A stretch of 51,900 bases of DNA from Methanocalculus sp. MSAO_Arc2 (lineage in GTDB: Archaea > Halobacteriota > Methanomicrobia > Methanomicrobiales > Methanocorpusculaceae), in the NCBI GenBank assembly GCA_003838065.1, contig QZAC01000046.1:1-51900 (forward strand), written 5' to 3'. Numbering within the stretch: position 1 is the first letter of the stretch; each line of letters opens with the position of its first letter. The notes under the pieces are model-generated. The model was not told the origin of the DNA, ran no database searches, and worked only from the letters and a program-made list of their open reading frames with translations. Shown here in pieces: positions 14,821 to 23,925 of the stretch. Made by a program: the position numbers and the translations under genes.

Positions 14821-16566
14821 TCACTCAACGGTCACACTCTTTGCCAGGTTTCGTGGTTTGTCGATATCGCATCGAAGCGCATCAGCAGTCATATATGCAA
14901 GCCGCTGGAGGAGGACAGATACCGTTGCAATACCTATTAAGTCATGTGATGCCGGAAGCGGCAGAAAAATATCCACAAGTTCCGGGAGTTCCTGGTCGCC
15001 GGTCGATCCGATCCCGATCACCGGTGCTCCCCGTGTTTTTATCTCTTTGATATTTGAGATCATCACCGGATACGTCCAGCCTGGCATTGCAATCACTACA
15101 ACAGGGGTTTTTGGTGAAAGAAGGGCAAAGGGACCATGCTTCAACTCCCCTGCCGCATATCCCTCTGCATGAATATACGAGACCTCCTTCATTTTCAGCG
15201 CCCCTTCGAGCGCCACCGGGAAATAGAAACCGCGGCCGATGAAGAAGACCGATTGTGCACCAGTGCAGAGAGCAACGGCTTCTTCAACCGGAACCATAAG
15301 TGCCTCCTCCATCAGGACGTTTGCCCGCTCAAACTCCTTTTCAAGTGATGGATCTGAGAGAAAAGCTGCGATCTGCAAGCCGGCAGCCACCTGTGCCATA
15401 AACGATTTTGTCGCCGCTACACTCATCTCCGGCCCTGCCCGTGTATAGATCGTCGCATCCGCAATCCTTGAAACGGACGAACCAACCACATTGGTGATCG
15501 CGAGCGTCGGGCACCCGCACGCCTTTGCCATCTTCAGTGCCGCAAGGGTATCGGCAGTCTCGCCAGACTGGGTGAGTCCGATAACCGGATCGGTGAGCGG
15601 GGGTGTATAATATTTGAATTCAGATCCCAGCTCCACCCGGACAGGGATATTGCAGTATGTTTCAATGATATACTTATAGAGAAGGCCTGCATGAAACGAG
15701 GATCCACAGGCAACAATTGAGATCATCATTGTTCTTTTCGAGAGCACACCCAGAGAGCCAGATGCTTCAATGACAGCCTGGAGCGTGTTATAGAAGACCT
15801 GCGGCTGCTCAAAGATCTCCTTTAGCATATAATGGGGAAAGCCACCTTTCCGGGCTTCCTGGACGTCCCAGTCAACGTACTCAATCGCCCGCTCCACCGG
15901 GAAGCCATGGTGTGTTACCTGAAAGGAATCCTTACTCAGTTCGACACAATCACCATCTTCGATATAGATCACACGTCTGGTGTGCTCGATGAGAGGTGTG
16001 ACATCAGATGCACAGAAAAATTCCCGATCACCAACTCCGATCACAAGAGGGCTGGACATTCTGGCAGCGATGATACGGTCATCCCCCTCTGCAATCACCA
16101 GAATTGCATATGAACCTTCAATGATCGGGAGGATCTCTGCCACAGCAGAGCGGATATCACCACTGTAGCACTCCTCCACAAGATGTGCAATCACCTCGGT
16201 ATCAGTATCGGAAGAAAAAACATGACCTCGTGCAATGAGATCCTGCTTCAGCTCAGCATAATTATCAATAATACCATTATGCACAACAGCGATTCGTCCG
16301 GTACAGTCAATATGGGGGTGGGCATTCTGATCATTTGGAACGCCATGTGTTGCCCAGCGGGTATGACCAATCCCGATACTCCCCGGCAGGCCCGCAATAC
16401 CAGAATCTGTATCAGAGATTCTTCCACTCTTCTTTGAAAGAGAGATGCCGCCGTTTAAGGTGGCTACACCAAACGAGTCGTACCCCCGGTACTCAAGCCG
16501 TTTCAATCCCAGGATGATAATCTGCGCGGCACGCCGGTTACCGATATAACCGACAATCCCGCACAT
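14821..16566 (-). CDS. glmS: glutamine--fructose-6-phosphate aminotransferase
   Basis: A 581-residue enzyme making glucosamine-6-phosphate from fructose-6-phosphate and glutamine, the first step to UDP-GlcNAc. The N-terminal Ntn amidotransferase domain starts MCGIVGYIG with catalytic Cys2, and has GHTRWATHG and HNGIIDNY. Two SIS isomerase domains follow (IVACGSSFHAGLLYKYIIE, LTQSGETADTL; later FFIGRGFYFPVALEGALKMK), and the C-terminal LAKSVTVE closes the sugar site. It is the last gene of the glmM-to-glmS series, starting directly at the stop of the preceding nucleotidyltransferase. No glmS ribozyme is expected or seen. Confidence 0.97.
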   Translation of the reverse strand: MCGIVGYIGNRRAAQIIILGLKRLEYRGYDSFGVATLNGGISLSKKSGRISDTDSGIAGLPGSIGIGHTRWATHGVPNDQNAHPHIDCTGRIAVVHNGIIDNYAELKQDLIARGHVFSSDTDTEVIAHLVEECYSGDIRSAVAEILPIIEGSYAILVIAEGDDRIIAARMSSPLVIGVGDREFFCASDVTPLIEHTRRVIYIEDGDCVELSKDSFQVTHHGFPVERAIEYVDWDVQEARKGGFPHYMLKEIFEQPQVFYNTLQAVIEASGSLGVLSKRTMMISIVACGSSFHAGLLYKYIIETYCNIPVRVELGSEFKYYTPPLTDPVIGLTQSGETADTLAALKMAKACGCPTLAITNVVGSSVSRIADATIYTRAGPEMSVAATKSFMAQVAAGLQIAAFLSDPSLEKEFERANVLMEEALMVPVEEAVALCTGAQSVFFIGRGFYFPVALEGALKMKEVSYIHAEGYAAGELKHGPFALLSPKTPVVVIAMPGWTYPVMISNIKEIKTRGAPVIGIGSTGDQELPELVDIFLPLPASHDLIGIATVSVLLQRLAYMTADALRCDIDKPRNLAKSVTVE

Positions 16567-17730
16567 TCAAACCACCCGCGAGCCATCAGGAATCACTCCC
16601 TCAAGCCGCCTGCCTGCATGAACCATAACATTATTGCCCAGGATGCATCCCTTCAGAACCACAGATGGTTCAATAACCACCCATTCACCAAGGATGGCAC
16701 CGAAAGTGCCACGATGGAGCATCTGTGCAACAGTGTCACCAAGAGGGATGAGGGCTTCAGTGGTAATCGTAGAGAGGTGGTCTGCAATGTAACATCCATC
16801 CCCAATGACTGAATCTGCAATCCGCGAATGAGAACCGATCCGGACATCATCCATTACTATAGCATTTGAAACAAGAGAAAAGGGCTCAATATCAACGCGA
16901 TCTCCAATGCTTACGTCCGGTCCGATGACCGTATTTGGTGCGATAGTTGTATCATCCCCAATTCGGACCGGGCCGGTGATACAACACCCGGGGCCAATAC
17001 TGCTTCGTGCCCCAATGGAAACCCTCCCGGTGATCGTTGCGCGGTGGCTGATCACCCCATTTTTCCTGGACTCATTTGTTGCGAGAAGATAGCGGTTCTG
17101 CGTAAGGAGATCCCAGGGATGAATCGCATCGTTCCAATCACCTCCCACAACCGCCTTTATACAAACGCCATCTGATAACAAACGGATGATAAGATCAGAG
17201 AGTTCCCGTTCTTGTATTGACCTGATCACCCCGGGAGTGAAGAGATAGAGACCGCTGTTCACAAGAGAGGGACCCTTTTCGTCAGGTTTCTCTACAAAAT
17301 CGGTGACGCATCCATTCTTGACTGTTACGACTCCATAGTGAGCAGGAGAGAATGAGCTGGTGACCATGATGGCATTTCCTGCAGATCCCATCTTCTCAAT
17401 AGAGGAAGAATCAATGTAGTTATCACCCGAAAGTACAAGGGTCGAATCATGGATATGAGGTGCTGCACATGCAAGTGCATGGGCAGATCCCAGCTGGCGC
17501 TCCTGCACGACAACCCGGACTTCGTGATCCAGAGCATTGAGATGACGGATCACCTGTTCTCTCCGGTATCCAACAACAACGATAATATCTCGTATTCCTG
17601 ATTCAAGGAGAGCATCGATACAATAATCTATCAGGGGGCGGTTGCCAACCGGTATCAGCGCCTTGGGGCGGTTTTTGGTCAATGGACGGAGCCGCCAGCC
17701 TTCCCCGCCTGCCAGAATAACTGCCTGCAT
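16567..17730 (-). CDS. sugar-1-phosphate nucleotidyltransferase with left-handed beta-helix
   Basis: A 387-residue protein. The N-terminal nucleotidyltransferase domain has the signature LAGGEGWRLRPLTKNRPKAL and LSGDNYID (metal site), VEKPDE and NSGLYLF. The C-terminal part (about 235-387) is a hexapeptide-repeat left-handed beta-helix (ITGRVSIGARSSIGPGCCI and similar). It is a paralogue of the next gene upstream, but its helix lacks the acetyltransferase signature with an NFGAGT-type loop seen there, so it may be only a uridylyl- or thymidylyltransferase, or partner of the paralogue. It is 4 bases after the paralogue and abuts glmS. Role in UDP-GlcNAc supply is inferred from context. Confidence 0.85.
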   Translation of the reverse strand: MQAVILAGGEGWRLRPLTKNRPKALIPVGNRPLIDYCIDALLESGIRDIIVVVGYRREQVIRHLNALDHEVRVVVQERQLGSAHALACAAPHIHDSTLVLSGDNYIDSSSIEKMGSAGNAIMVTSSFSPAHYGVVTVKNGCVTDFVEKPDEKGPSLVNSGLYLFTPGVIRSIQERELSDLIIRLLSDGVCIKAVVGGDWNDAIHPWDLLTQNRYLLATNESRKNGVISHRATITGRVSIGARSSIGPGCCITGPVRIGDDTTIAPNTVIGPDVSIGDRVDIEPFSLVSNAIVMDDVRIGSHSRIADSVIGDGCYIADHLSTITTEALIPLGDTVAQMLHRGTFGAILGEWVVIEPSVVLKGCILGNNVMVHAGRRLEGVIPDGSRVV

Positions 17731-17734
17731 CTAT

Positions 17735-18949
17735 TCACCTCGAAATGATCGATTTGTCGCCATAGACGCCATCCACAAAGGAATGAGGTACGATTCGGCA
17801 GCCGGACCCGATAAGAGTGCCCGTATTCACAGAACAATTTATACCAAACAATACATCGTCACCGACAACTGCGCCGAACTTCTTTCTTCCAGTCATCTTT
17901 CCCCCCACAGATACAATCCCGTAGTCATGCCGGAGATTTGCAATTTTTGTGCCTGCACCGAAGTTGCATCCAGATCCAATTACACTATCGCCGATATAGT
18001 TGAAATGGGGAATCTTGCTTCCAGGGAAGATAACAGAATTTTTTATTTCAACCGCATGGCCGATATGACAGAAATCACCTATCACCGTCTTCGGCCTGAT
18101 ATATGCATGAGGACCAATGATGCAGTCTCTGCCGATGATGCAGGGGCCTTCGATAGAGCTTCCACACCGGATCGTGGTTCCTTCCTGAATGCAAACCGGA
18201 CCTTTAAGAACAACCCCTTCTTCGACCGTCCCGAGATTTTCTGCCTGCAGTTCAGTGAGGAGCGTTTCATGTACAGCAAGGATATCCCAGGGGTACCCAA
18301 CATCCATCCAGGATTGAAACGATGTGGCAGAGAGCACGCCTTCATCAATATACTGAAAGAGTGCATCCGTTAATTCATACTCACCTCTTCCAGAGAGGCC
18401 GATCTTTTTGATTCTATCGAAGATATCCTGGGAGAAGAGATATGCACCGGCATTGATCAATCTCCCCAATGGTGATTTTGATTTCTCTTCAAGACGCGTG
18501 ACCCGGTCACCTTCGAGGATAACAACACCATAGTCCTCCGGATGCTCAGTCTCCGAAACGCCAAGTGCAGGAACGGCCATGTTACAGAGCGACCTGATAT
18601 CTTCAGTTCCAAGGATCATATCCCCGTTCATCATCAGGAAATTCCCTGATACAAGCCCTTCTGCAGACCTGAGCGCATCAGCAGTCCCAAGCTGCCGCCG
18701 CTGGACAACATACTCTATCTCGATACCAAACCAGCTGCCATCACCGAAATATTCCCTGATTGCCTGTTCTTCATACCCAACAACAATGACAAAGCACCTG
18801 ATACCAGCCTGGACGGCTGCGGTGATGAGATGTTCAAGCATCGGACGGTTTGCAATCGGGATCATCACCTTTGGGCGGTTCGCTGTCAGCGGACGCATCC
18901 TTTTTCCCTCTCCTGCCGCAAGAAGGACGCATTCTGAAGGAAGTGACAT
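17735..18949 (-). CDS. glmU: bifunctional GlmU-like glucosamine-1-P acetyltransferase / UDP-GlcNAc pyrophosphorylase
   Basis: A 404-residue archaeal GlmU-like enzyme. The nucleotidyltransferase signature LLAAGEGKRMRPLTANRPKV is followed by LMMNGDMIL, EEKSKSP and NAGAYLF. In the C-terminal left-handed helix the sequence HFNYIGDSVIGSGCNFGAGT followed by KIANLRHD carries the acetyltransferase elements known from GlmU. It should acetylate glucosamine-1-phosphate and then form UDP-GlcNAc for N-glycans and surface polymers. Its ATG overlaps the glmM stop as TGATG. The order of reactions (acetylation then uridylyl transfer) follows the family; this exact substrate use is not shown by sequence. Confidence 0.88.
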   Translation of the reverse strand: MSLPSECVLLAAGEGKRMRPLTANRPKVMIPIANRPMLEHLITAAVQAGIRCFVIVVGYEEQAIREYFGDGSWFGIEIEYVVQRRQLGTADALRSAEGLVSGNFLMMNGDMILGTEDIRSLCNMAVPALGVSETEHPEDYGVVILEGDRVTRLEEKSKSPLGRLINAGAYLFSQDIFDRIKKIGLSGRGEYELTDALFQYIDEGVLSATSFQSWMDVGYPWDILAVHETLLTELQAENLGTVEEGVVLKGPVCIQEGTTIRCGSSIEGPCIIGRDCIIGPHAYIRPKTVIGDFCHIGHAVEIKNSVIFPGSKIPHFNYIGDSVIGSGCNFGAGTKIANLRHDYGIVSVGGKMTGRKKFGAVVGDDVLFGINCSVNTGTLIGSGCRIVPHSFVDGVYGDKSIISR

Positions 18950-20205
18950 CAGGAAACCTCCCTGATTGCTTTTTGTAATCGAACCTCTCCTTCAGCAAGG
19001 AGAGCTGCCGCCACATTTTTTGTGATCCCTTCAGCGGTAATCCGTACTTTTGGTTCTGTGCCGCTTGCACGTATCAAATACCAGCCATTTTCCTTTTCAA
19101 CCCTGAGACCATCGGTTGGGACATCCGCACCAAGTAACCGGAGCGCGGCATCGCCATTAGGAGTTGGAATTGATGATCTGAGGATAGGGTACGTGGGCAT
19201 CTGATCAATCTCATACGCAACATCCCATTCTTTCGAAATTTCGCAGAAGAGGGCAGCCGCATAGATTCCATCCGGGCAGAAGGAGATCCAGGGGAAGATC
19301 CAGCTCCCTGACGGTTCACCCCCAAGGCCCCCCCATGAGAGAAGCGCCTCTGACACATAGGTATCTCCGACCGGAGTGCGGCGGACGGTTGCAACCTCTT
19401 CGATCGACATCGATGCATCCACAGTCGTCACCACCTCTTTCAGATCAAGGTACCTGGCAAAGAGCATCAGGAGGTGTTCACCTGCTATGAAACGCCCTCT
19501 GTTATCAAACGCTACACAGCGGTCGGCATCACCATCATGAGCAATACCGCAGGAAGCTTTCGAACGTTTCATAATAGATGGGATATAGGAGAGATTCTCA
19601 AAGAGCGGCTCAGATGGTCGGGGAAAGACAGGTGTTGTGTCACAGTTGAGGTGGACAACAGCAACACCCGCCTCTGCAAGAAGCCCGGGAGTCATGACAG
19701 ATCCGGCACCCCCGCCGCAATCCAGAACAACCGTCATGTCCTCGGGCAGCGAAACCGAAGAGAGGATTGCATCACGGTGAAGGGATACGAAATCCGCTGT
19801 CGTCCGGTTTCCAACAGCATCCCATCCTTTCCATGCCTGGTGTTCTATGCTCTCTTCAATGTTCTGCTGCTGAACATGAGAAAAGGACGACCCATCAGGG
19901 TTAAAGACCTTCAACCCGTTATATTCCTCCGGATTGTGCGAAGCTGTCACCATGATACCGGCATCTGCAATTCGTGCAGCATATGCAACCGATGGTGTAG
20001 GTGCAATCCCACCTGATACAACATCTGTTCCAGACGAGAGGAGAGCGGCAGTGAGTGATTCAGTAAGAATATATCGGGTTAGCCGGGTGTCACTCCCCAC
20101 AACAACCTTTCGAATACCCGCACCAATTGTTGATCCTACCTTCAGGGAGAGATCAAGGAGGTTGCGGTCATACTGCATCCTGATGCCGGAAGAACCAAAG
20201 AGCAT
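18949..20205 (-). CDS. glmM: phosphoglucosamine mutase
   Basis: A 418-residue alpha-D-phosphohexomutase interconverting glucosamine-6-phosphate and glucosamine-1-phosphate. The phospho-serine loop is TASHNPEEYNG with Ser89, the magnesium loop is AHDGDADRC, the sugar loop GGEPSGSW is present, and the phosphate-binding loop is IRASGTEPKVRI. Length is slightly short of the usual 440-455. With glmS and the nucleotidyltransferases downstream, the full path from fructose-6-phosphate to UDP-GlcNAc is encoded together. It begins 34 bases after the unknown gene upstream. Confidence 0.96.
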   Translation of the reverse strand: MLFGSSGIRMQYDRNLLDLSLKVGSTIGAGIRKVVVGSDTRLTRYILTESLTAALLSSGTDVVSGGIAPTPSVAYAARIADAGIMVTASHNPEEYNGLKVFNPDGSSFSHVQQQNIEESIEHQAWKGWDAVGNRTTADFVSLHRDAILSSVSLPEDMTVVLDCGGGAGSVMTPGLLAEAGVAVVHLNCDTTPVFPRPSEPLFENLSYIPSIMKRSKASCGIAHDGDADRCVAFDNRGRFIAGEHLLMLFARYLDLKEVVTTVDASMSIEEVATVRRTPVGDTYVSEALLSWGGLGGEPSGSWIFPWISFCPDGIYAAALFCEISKEWDVAYEIDQMPTYPILRSSIPTPNGDAALRLLGADVPTDGLRVEKENGWYLIRASGTEPKVRITAEGITKNVAAALLAEGEVRLQKAIREVS

Positions 20206-20239
20206 ACAAAAGATGTGACCGGTACGATATTATTCTTAT

Positions 20240-20845
20240 TCATCTGCCAAACGGGCACCAGTGCTTGAGACCGAGGAGCGAAGCAACACCAGCAGTTGAT
20301 GGGCCAAGATACACAATCTCTATTGTGTCAATATATTCTTCCTGTATTGCTATTCCTTCATCAGATACAAGACTATCTCCAGCGATGACAATAATATCCG
20401 CATCACCAGCTGTCCGGGCAATCCTGCCGGAGAAGAGATCTCTAATGTTCTTTGGATTTCCCACCGGATAGATCGAACCTGCCTCATACATCCTGGCAAG
20501 CATCTCCCGGCACTCCTGGTGGCTTGATGGAGGGCATGCTTGCAGTTTTCGCGATATACAGGCAAAGCCGGTCAATACATTGAGGATCGCTGCAGCAGCC
20601 ACTCTTGTTTTCTGTTTTTTAAGAGGCGCATCGTAGAGAAAAGATACCTTTGTCTTCCCCTCAAATGGGGTCTCGGTAACCATTTCCGCTGTTCTTCCAC
20701 CATACACAGCCTCAAGACAGACACCCCTGGGATACTGGCAGATTGGAACATCGGTATTGACCCTGAGAGAGACGATGCCGTCATCACATCCACTCCCTTC
20801 AAGATCTTCCTGAAGTTTTTTTACTGCTCTGTGAATGATTGTCAT
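20240..20845 (-). CDS. unknown protein, weakly DUF364/DUF4213-like
   Basis: A 201-residue soluble protein I cannot assign firmly. It begins MTIIHRAVKKLQEDLEG; a middle helix reads TRVAAAAILNVLTGFACIS, and the C-terminal half looks Rossmann-like with a strand-helix pattern ending ADIIVIAGDSLVSDEG, then IEIVYLGPSTAGVASLLGLK. The last pattern (aD-I-I-V-I-x-G-x-x-L-V ... V-Y-L-G-P-S) recalls DUF364, a family linked to metal chelation, but the similarity is weak. Five cysteines are spread through the chain. ATG 20845 overlaps the preceding hydrolase stop by ATGA, indicating coupled translation, so its function may be tied to that enzyme. Confident as a gene, not as a function. Confidence 0.7.
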   Translation of the reverse strand: MTIIHRAVKKLQEDLEGSGCDDGIVSLRVNTDVPICQYPRGVCLEAVYGGRTAEMVTETPFEGKTKVSFLYDAPLKKQKTRVAAAAILNVLTGFACISRKLQACPPSSHQECREMLARMYEAGSIYPVGNPKNIRDLFSGRIARTAGDADIIVIAGDSLVSDEGIAIQEEYIDTIEIVYLGPSTAGVASLLGLKHWCPFGR

Positions 20846-21447
20846 ACAAGACCACACTCCAGATCATAGAGTACCACCCGTGCCGGGGACCCATCAAGCC
20901 CTTTCAGTTTCAGGGGCAATGCGATCACCATATAGGTCCCATCCGGAACATCCGAAAGCGAGAGGAGTTCAATAATCACAACCCCGGCTGAAAGAAGGAT
21001 CCGGTGAACAGAGCCATCCCCATCATGTGCCTCGATCGATGGTGCATCGGTACCTACCGCCACAACACCACGCTCTATAAGCGTGCGGGCATCGTTTTCT
21101 GTCAGATACCCGTATTCTTCCGGACAGGATGCCTGCCAACCCGAAGAAATGAAGAGTCGCTGTATCCCCGAGGGGAGATCTCCTGAGATATCAGGTTGAA
21201 CCGGGCCAGGTGATATACTCCGGAGGAGACAGGTGCCAATACAGGCATCAAGCGGAATCTCATCGATAGAAGCACCTCCCGGAATGTAATGAATCGGTGC
21301 ATCGATATGTGTTCCCGAGTGGCTTCCCATTCTGATCTCAGAAACCCTGATAGTATTAGATTCTGACATGGAAAGATGAACCGAAGGATCCCCGGAATAT
21401 ACATAAGTACCTGTTGAGAGTTCTCTGGTTATATCATAGAACATCAT
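20842..21447 (-). CDS. cyclase-family metal hydrolase (kynurenine formamidase-like)
   Basis: A 201-residue protein of the cyclase/KynB family. The metal-binding signature HSGTHIDAPIH is complete, followed by GTDAPSIEAHDGDGSVHRIL and a final conserved ALPLKLKGLDGSPARVVL. Members hydrolyse formyl-kynurenine, isatin or cyclic amides; methanogens lack kynurenine breakdown, so the true substrate is unknown. Start: ATG 21447 follows GGGAGGG and overlaps the pcm stop as ATGATGA-type coupling; the frame is open to 21459 but without benefit. It is coupled at both ends, to pcm upstream and to the unknown gene downstream. Confidence 0.85.
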   Translation of the reverse strand: MMFYDITRELSTGTYVYSGDPSVHLSMSESNTIRVSEIRMGSHSGTHIDAPIHYIPGGASIDEIPLDACIGTCLLRSISPGPVQPDISGDLPSGIQRLFISSGWQASCPEEYGYLTENDARTLIERGVVAVGTDAPSIEAHDGDGSVHRILLSAGVVIIELLSLSDVPDGTYMVIALPLKLKGLDGSPARVVLYDLECGLV

Positions 21448-22094
21448 CGACCCTCCCATCCATACTGTCCAATGAGCAAAACGAACCGAACAGGTTCAAA
21501 TGATTCGGTTGCATACTCCTCACCATGCCGCGTAATCCGGACCAGGTGCTGGATATCAGCATCGCCGACCGGTGCGACAAGTCTCCCCCCTTCTGCAAGC
21601 TGGGAGAGGAGGGGAGGAGGGACTTCCGGTGTCGCGGCTGTTATAAGAATGGCATCATAGGGGGCTTCTTCCGGAAAACCCAGTGTTCCATCCCGGACAA
21701 TGATTCGGACACCCGCAACCCCTGCTCTCCTCAGGTTCTCCTCTGCACCCCGGGCCACCTCACCAATGCGCTCGATCGAGATGACCGATCCTGCAATTTT
21801 TGCAAGTAAAGCCGCCTGGTACCCGCTGCCGCCACCAATCTCGAGAACAGAATCGGTTGGTTTGAGGCAAAGCAGTTCCGTCATCCGTGCGACGATATAG
21901 GGCTGGGAAATCGTCTGGCCATGGCCGATTGGAAGAGGGCGGTCCAGGTATGCATCCTGCTCCATGCCGGCAGGGACAAAGAGATGTCGTTTCACCGCCT
22001 CCACTGCATTGAGAACCCGTTCATCCTGGATCCCGCGCTTTCGGATCTGATCATTGACCATTGCCCTGCGCCGGTGTTCAAACGGGTCGCTCAT
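21444..22094 (-). CDS. pcm: protein-L-isoaspartate O-methyltransferase
   Basis: A 216-residue SAM-dependent methyltransferase that repairs isoaspartyl residues in aged proteins. Family segments: LFVPAGMEQDAYLDRPLPIG, GQTISQPYIVARM, the SAM loop VLEIGGGSGYQAALLA, and DAILITAATPEVPPPLLSQL. Length and order are standard. It begins 2 bases after the SufB stop, and its stop overlaps the cyclase-family gene, so it is inside the suf-to-glm operon. Confidence 0.96.
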   Translation of the reverse strand: MSDPFEHRRRAMVNDQIRKRGIQDERVLNAVEAVKRHLFVPAGMEQDAYLDRPLPIGHGQTISQPYIVARMTELLCLKPTDSVLEIGGGSGYQAALLAKIAGSVISIERIGEVARGAEENLRRAGVAGVRIIVRDGTLGFPEEAPYDAILITAATPEVPPPLLSQLAEGGRLVAPVGDADIQHLVRITRHGEEYATESFEPVRFVLLIGQYGWEGR

Positions 22095-22096
22095 TG

Positions 22097-23209
22097 CTAA
22101 AACCCCTTCTCAGCCGCATCGATCGCGGCATCGATCTGACGCTGGAGGCTTTCCGGGAGACCACTAATCCGGACATCAAGGAAACCCCGGATGATGGTTG
22201 CAGTCGCCTCGTCCTCAGAGAGGCCCCTTGCCATCAGGTATTCTATCTCATCGCGTGCAATTTTTCCGACGGCAGCTTCATGAGAGAGTTCACAGTCAAC
22301 GACACGGCCTTCGATTTCTGGAATTGCATGAATAGTCCCATCCTTTAATATCAAAGCCCTGCACTCGATATGTCCTTTCGTATCAGATACAGATCCCAGA
22401 ATATGGCCACGGGAGATTATTGTCCCCCCGGTTGTGATCGCTCGAGTGATCAGTTCGGCTGTCGTACCCTTTGCAGAGAGAATCGCACGCGATCCAGTGT
22501 CAAGGTACGAACCGGGTGTTGCGAGCATGATGCTTGAGAATCTGGCGATTGCTCCATCTCCCCTGAGTTCGGCTGTCGGATACATCTGGACCCTCCTGGC
22601 AGGGACCATACAGACATAATTTGAGAGAAAGATACCCCGTTCTTCAACTATGGCAACGCTTCTTGGGTAAACCTCGATAAATTCACCCCAGGTATGAATC
22701 ATTGTCTGGGTAACCTTGGCATCTTTACCGATATAGACCTCAGTCACCCCATAATGTGCACCTGCCTTCGTTTTCTGGGAACTTGCACATCCTGCGATGA
22801 GATGGAGCTCCGACCCTTCTTCTGCGATGATGATGTTATGGACATGCTGGATATTGTCGGATGCAAGAAATAAACAGGTCTGGAGCGGAAACGTGGTCTG
22901 GCTTCCTTTACGAGCTATTAAAAGATACCCTTTTGGCTCCTGTGCGGCAATGTAACGAGTGATCTCGTCTTTATCACGGGATACAGCTTTCCAGTAATAA
23001 TCTTCAAGCCAGCTGTATTTGGTTAATGCTTCAGCTATCGGAAGGATTTCGACCCCTTTGACATCGGATGATGCATGGTAAATGTGTTCATCTACCTGAA
23101 GGAAGCTTCCCGACCTGCCTTCAAGAGAGCCCGTCTGAAGGCCGGTCATCTCAATCCGCTGCAAGTCATTGCTATCGATGTCTGAAAAGCCCTTCATATC
23201 CTCTGACAT
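22097..23209 (-). CDS. sufB: SufB/SufD-family Fe-S assembly scaffold
   Basis: A 370-residue SufBD-core protein forming the scaffold for iron-sulfur clusters with SufC. The beta-helix core is seen from about residue 110 to 320 (GSELHLIAGCASSQKTKAGA, HTWGEFIEVYPRS), and the C-terminal RGHILGSVSDTKGHIECRAL and SHEAAVGKIARDEIEYLMAR followed by GLSEDEA is the conserved family end. Only one SufB/D partner is present beside sufC, as in minimal archaeal two-gene systems. ATG 23209 is chosen because AAGGAG lies 8 bases upstream; it overlaps sufC by 16 bases. The open frame reaches 23293 but that part is the sufC coding region in another frame. Confidence 0.93.
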   Translation of the reverse strand: MSEDMKGFSDIDSNDLQRIEMTGLQTGSLEGRSGSFLQVDEHIYHASSDVKGVEILPIAEALTKYSWLEDYYWKAVSRDKDEITRYIAAQEPKGYLLIARKGSQTTFPLQTCLFLASDNIQHVHNIIIAEEGSELHLIAGCASSQKTKAGAHYGVTEVYIGKDAKVTQTMIHTWGEFIEVYPRSVAIVEERGIFLSNYVCMVPARRVQMYPTAELRGDGAIARFSSIMLATPGSYLDTGSRAILSAKGTTAELITRAITTGGTIISRGHILGSVSDTKGHIECRALILKDGTIHAIPEIEGRVVDCELSHEAAVGKIARDEIEYLMARGLSEDEATATIIRGFLDVRISGLPESLQRQIDAAIDAAEKGF

Positions 23210-23925
23210 TCGATACACTCCTTGTACCCTTTGGTCTGGATCATCTTGAGGATCTCCCGTGGATTTCCATGGCACCGAAATGAACCATCGCACATCACAT
23301 GACCAACGTCCGCATCAATATAATCCAGGATATATCCGGTATGGGTGATGATGAGACCGCTCTTTTTTCTCTTGATGATATGCTGATCTTTTTCAACAAG
23401 TTCTGCGACAGTATCGCCGAGAAGAGCCATATTCTCAAGATCCACACCACTCTCAGGTTCATCAAGCATCACAAAATCTGGTTGCTGGACCATCAGCTGC
23501 AAGACCTCACTTCGTTTGATCTCGCCTCCTGAAAAACCCTTGTTAATATCGCGCTTGAGAAATGTATCCATATTCATTCTTCGTGCATACTCTTCAACAC
23601 GATTCAAATCTCCACCAGATGTAACATCCAGCAATTTTCCAAGTTTCAACCCCGATATCGTGGGCGGTCTCTGGAAGAGAAGTCCAATGCCAAGGCGAGC
23701 CCGTTCATGAATTGGCATATTTGTGATATCATGGCCTTTATAGACAATCGAACCCTCCGTGATCTGCGAGCTGCCAAACCCCATAATTGCACGGAGAAGT
23801 GTCGTTTTCCCTGATCCGTTAGGCCCCATCAGGACATGGGTCTCGCCTTCCCTGATGGCAAGATCGATGTCGTGAAGCACCTCTCTGCCTTCGACCTCAA
23901 CATGAAGGTCTTCTATCTCTAGCAT
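23194..23925 (-). CDS. sufC: Fe-S assembly ATPase SufC
   Basis: A 243-residue ABC-type ATPase, partner of SufB. Walker A GPNGSGKT (34-41), the SufC-type signature GFSGGEIKRSEVLQ, and Walker B VMLDEPESGVD followed by ITHTGYIL with the switch His are complete. The C-terminus ends with CIECQRI. It is the first gene of a packed minus-strand series (sufC-sufB-pcm-cyclase-unknown), with the promoter expected in 23926-24010, where the sequence is A/T rich. Confidence 0.96.
   Translation of the reverse strand: MLEIEDLHVEVEGREVLHDIDLAIREGETHVLMGPNGSGKTTLLRAIMGFGSSQITEGSIVYKGHDITNMPIHERARLGIGLLFQRPPTISGLKLGKLLDVTSGGDLNRVEEYARRMNMDTFLKRDINKGFSGGEIKRSEVLQLMVQQPDFVMLDEPESGVDLENMALLGDTVAELVEKDQHIIKRKKSGLIITHTGYILDYIDADVGHVMCDGSFRCHGNPREILKMIQTKGYKECIECQRI

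Noticed and set aside
17642..18373. 243-codon plus-strand open frame
   Set aside because: Antisense to the two nucleotidyltransferase genes; no recognisable domain.
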